Source: Jiangella muralis (GTDB lineage: Bacteria > Actinomycetota > Actinomycetes > Jiangellales > Jiangellaceae). Taken from it: DNA of 64,000 bases. The stretch is taken from the NCBI RefSeq assembly GCF_001270745.1, contig NZ_KQ434754.1, forward strand, positions 416,553-480,552, read 5' to 3'. The notes beneath the pieces were generated by a model. It was not told where the DNA came from and ran no database searches. It saw nothing but the letters and a program-made list of their open reading frames with translations. Of this stretch, positions 62,796-64,000 are shown in pieces (position 1 is the stretch's first letter; every line of letters begins with the position of its first letter). Made by a program: the position numbers and the translations under genes.

Positions 62796-64000
62796 ATGCC
62801 GGTGACCGCCGCCGACAACTCCTCACGCACGCAGCCCGAGGCTGTACCAGCGCACGTCGAGGGGTCACCGCGGGATCTCGTCCCGTTCCGGCAGGCGGTC
62901 CGCACCTGGTTCGGCATTTCGCTGCAGACCTTCGGCGGTCCAGCCGGGCAGATCGCTGTGATGCAGCGCATCCTGGTGGATGAGAAGCGCTGGATCGGGC
63001 AGCAGCGGTTCCTGCACGCGCTCGGTTACTGCATGCTGCTGCCTGGGCCGGAGGCCCAGCAGCTCGCGGTCTATGTGGGCTGGCTGCTCAACGGCCGCCG
63101 GGGCGGATTGGTCGCGGGGACCCTGTTTGTGTTGCCGGGCGTGGTCGCCCTGCTTGCGTTGTCGGCGATCTATGTCGCGTTCGGCGAGACCACCGCGGTC
63201 ACGGCGGTGTTCGCCGGACTCGCGCCGGCCGTGGTCGCCATCGTTGCGCAGGCTGTGGTGCGGGTCGGCAGTCGGGCGCTGCATCATCCGGCGCTGATCG
63301 GTTTGGCGTGCGGCGCGTTCGTCGCTTTGGCTTTGTTCGGTGTGCCGTTCCCGGTAGTGGTCGCCGCTGCCGCCGGCATCGGCTGGCTGCTGAGCCGTCT
63401 CGCCCCGTACACGGTCCAGAGACAGAAGGAGGTCGCGGATGAGGACGGTCTGGCGCCGCTGATCTCCGACGACGCGTTGCATCACGAAGCTCCCTCCGCG
63501 GGCCGCAACGTCCGTGTACTTGTCGTGGGGCTGCTCGTCTGGGCGCTGCCGGTCGTGGCGGTCGCGGTGCTCACCGGGGTGCACAGCACGTTCACCACGC
63601 AGGGACTGTTCTTCTCGGGCACCGCGCTGGTCACCTTCGGCGGCGCCTATGCGGTCCTCGGGTTCGTCGCCCAACGTGCCGTCGAGGTCTATGGCTGGCT
63701 CTCGGCCGGGGACATGGTGCGCGGGCTGGCGCTGGCCGAGTCCACCCCGGGGCCGTTGATCATGGTGGTGCAGTTCGTCGCGTTCCTCGGCGCCTACCAC
63801 CATCCGGGCGGGCTGGACCCCTGGCTCGCCGGGGTCATCGCCTCCTTGCTGGTGACGTGGGTGACCTTCGTGCCGTGCTTCCTGTTCATCTTCCTCGGGG
63901 CGCCCTACGTGGAACGGCTCCGCCACAACACGGCACTGACCGCCGCCCTCACCGGCATCACCGCTGCCGTGGTCGGGGTGATCGCCAATCTCGCCGTGTT
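62796..64000 (+). CDS. chrA: Chromate transporter ChrA (partial, 3' end outside window)
   Basis: Open from ATG 62796 (an in-frame ATG at 62787 is possible) to the window end, about 401 codons. FGISLQTFGGPAGQIAVMQR and GYCMLLPGPEAQQLAVYVGW are the hallmark motifs of the N-terminal ChrA half, then a cytoplasmic linker (about 210-245) and FFSGTALVTFGGAYAVLGFV with LALAESTPGPLIMVVQFVAF in the second half. It is a long-chain CHR-family exporter driving chromate efflux. Divergent from the DUF1259 lipoprotein operon across 134 bp that must hold both promoters. Confidence 0.93.
   Translation, partial: MPVTAADNSSRTQPEAVPAHVEGSPRDLVPFRQAVRTWFGISLQTFGGPAGQIAVMQRILVDEKRWIGQQRFLHALGYCMLLPGPEAQQLAVYVGWLLNGRRGGLVAGTLFVLPGVVALLALSAIYVAFGETTAVTAVFAGLAPAVVAIVAQAVVRVGSRALHHPALIGLACGAFVALALFGVPFPVVVAAAAGIGWLLSRLAPYTVQRQKEVADEDGLAPLISDDALHHEAPSAGRNVRVLVVGLLVWALPVVAVAVLTGVHSTFTTQGLFFSGTALVTFGGAYAVLGFVAQRAVEVYGWLSAGDMVRGLALAESTPGPLIMVVQFVAFLGAYHHPGGLDPWLAGVIASLLVTWVTFVPCFLFIFLGAPYVERLRHNTALTAALTGITAAVVGVIANLAV

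Noticed and set aside
62865..63926. 353-codon minus-strand frame over chrA
   Set aside because: Gly/Arg/Gln/His-rich antisense shadow of a clear ChrA membrane protein.

Overview
The window is high-GC (roughly two thirds G+C) actinobacterial DNA. GTG starts are frequent, genes overlap by ATGA or GTGA, and many families are typical of actinomycetes (DUF2637, DUF5753 and DUF6879 regulators, a MobF relaxase, SCO6880-type secretion proteins). The genus cannot be fixed from the sequence.

About 57.7 kb (2290-59955) is one integrative and conjugative element (ICE) inserted into the 3' half of a tRNA-Pro(CGG) gene. A 46-bp direct repeat of the tRNA 3' end bounds it. A tyrosine integrase sits at the left end, and a small excisionase-like HTH protein at the right end. 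Left chromosomal flank: an MFS exporter (partial), a metallophosphoesterase and the intact tRNA. Right flank: the 3' stub of a second, related integrase beside the att copy, then a chromate-resistance locus (chrB split into two genes, a DUF378-like membrane protein, a DUF1259-type lipoprotein and chrA). This suggests an older element lay in tandem at the same tRNA.

The ICE is modular. (1) 2.3-5.1 kb: integrase and DUF2637 membrane proteins. (2) 5.2-16.3 kb: accessory/defence cargo comprising a GNAT-PIN-like-PUA-like fusion translationally coupled to an ASCH protein, a type ISP restriction-modification enzyme, and a complete ABC three-component (ABC-3C) system. (3) 16.9-22.5 kb: a triple zinc-ribbon protein coupled to the relaxase, a ribbon-helix-helix protein with phased repeats (possible oriT/operator), and small genes. 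(4) 22.5-30.3 kb: an ATGA-linked DNA-metabolism operon (SSB, unknown, C5 DNA methyltransferase, DUF4913-like, primase-polymerase), then regulator cassettes. (5) 30.4-46.5 kb: a minus-strand conjugation operon with coupling protein, VirB4-like ATPase, SCO6880-type protein, pilin-like DUF6112, a DNA methylase-helicase giant, a cell-wall hydrolase, a VirB6-like protein and an accessory protein, headed by an HTH gene. (6) 47.5-59.2 kb: second cargo region with a nuclease toxin and YezG-type immunity gene, decayed genes, a TIR protein, and a DprA/ComF-like pair.

In this reading the conjugation core is flanked on both sides by conflict genes, with one defence set next to each att end. The most interesting candidates for little-described biology are the GNAT-PIN-PUA/ASCH pair, the ABC-3C operon and the DprA-phosphoribosyltransferase pair.
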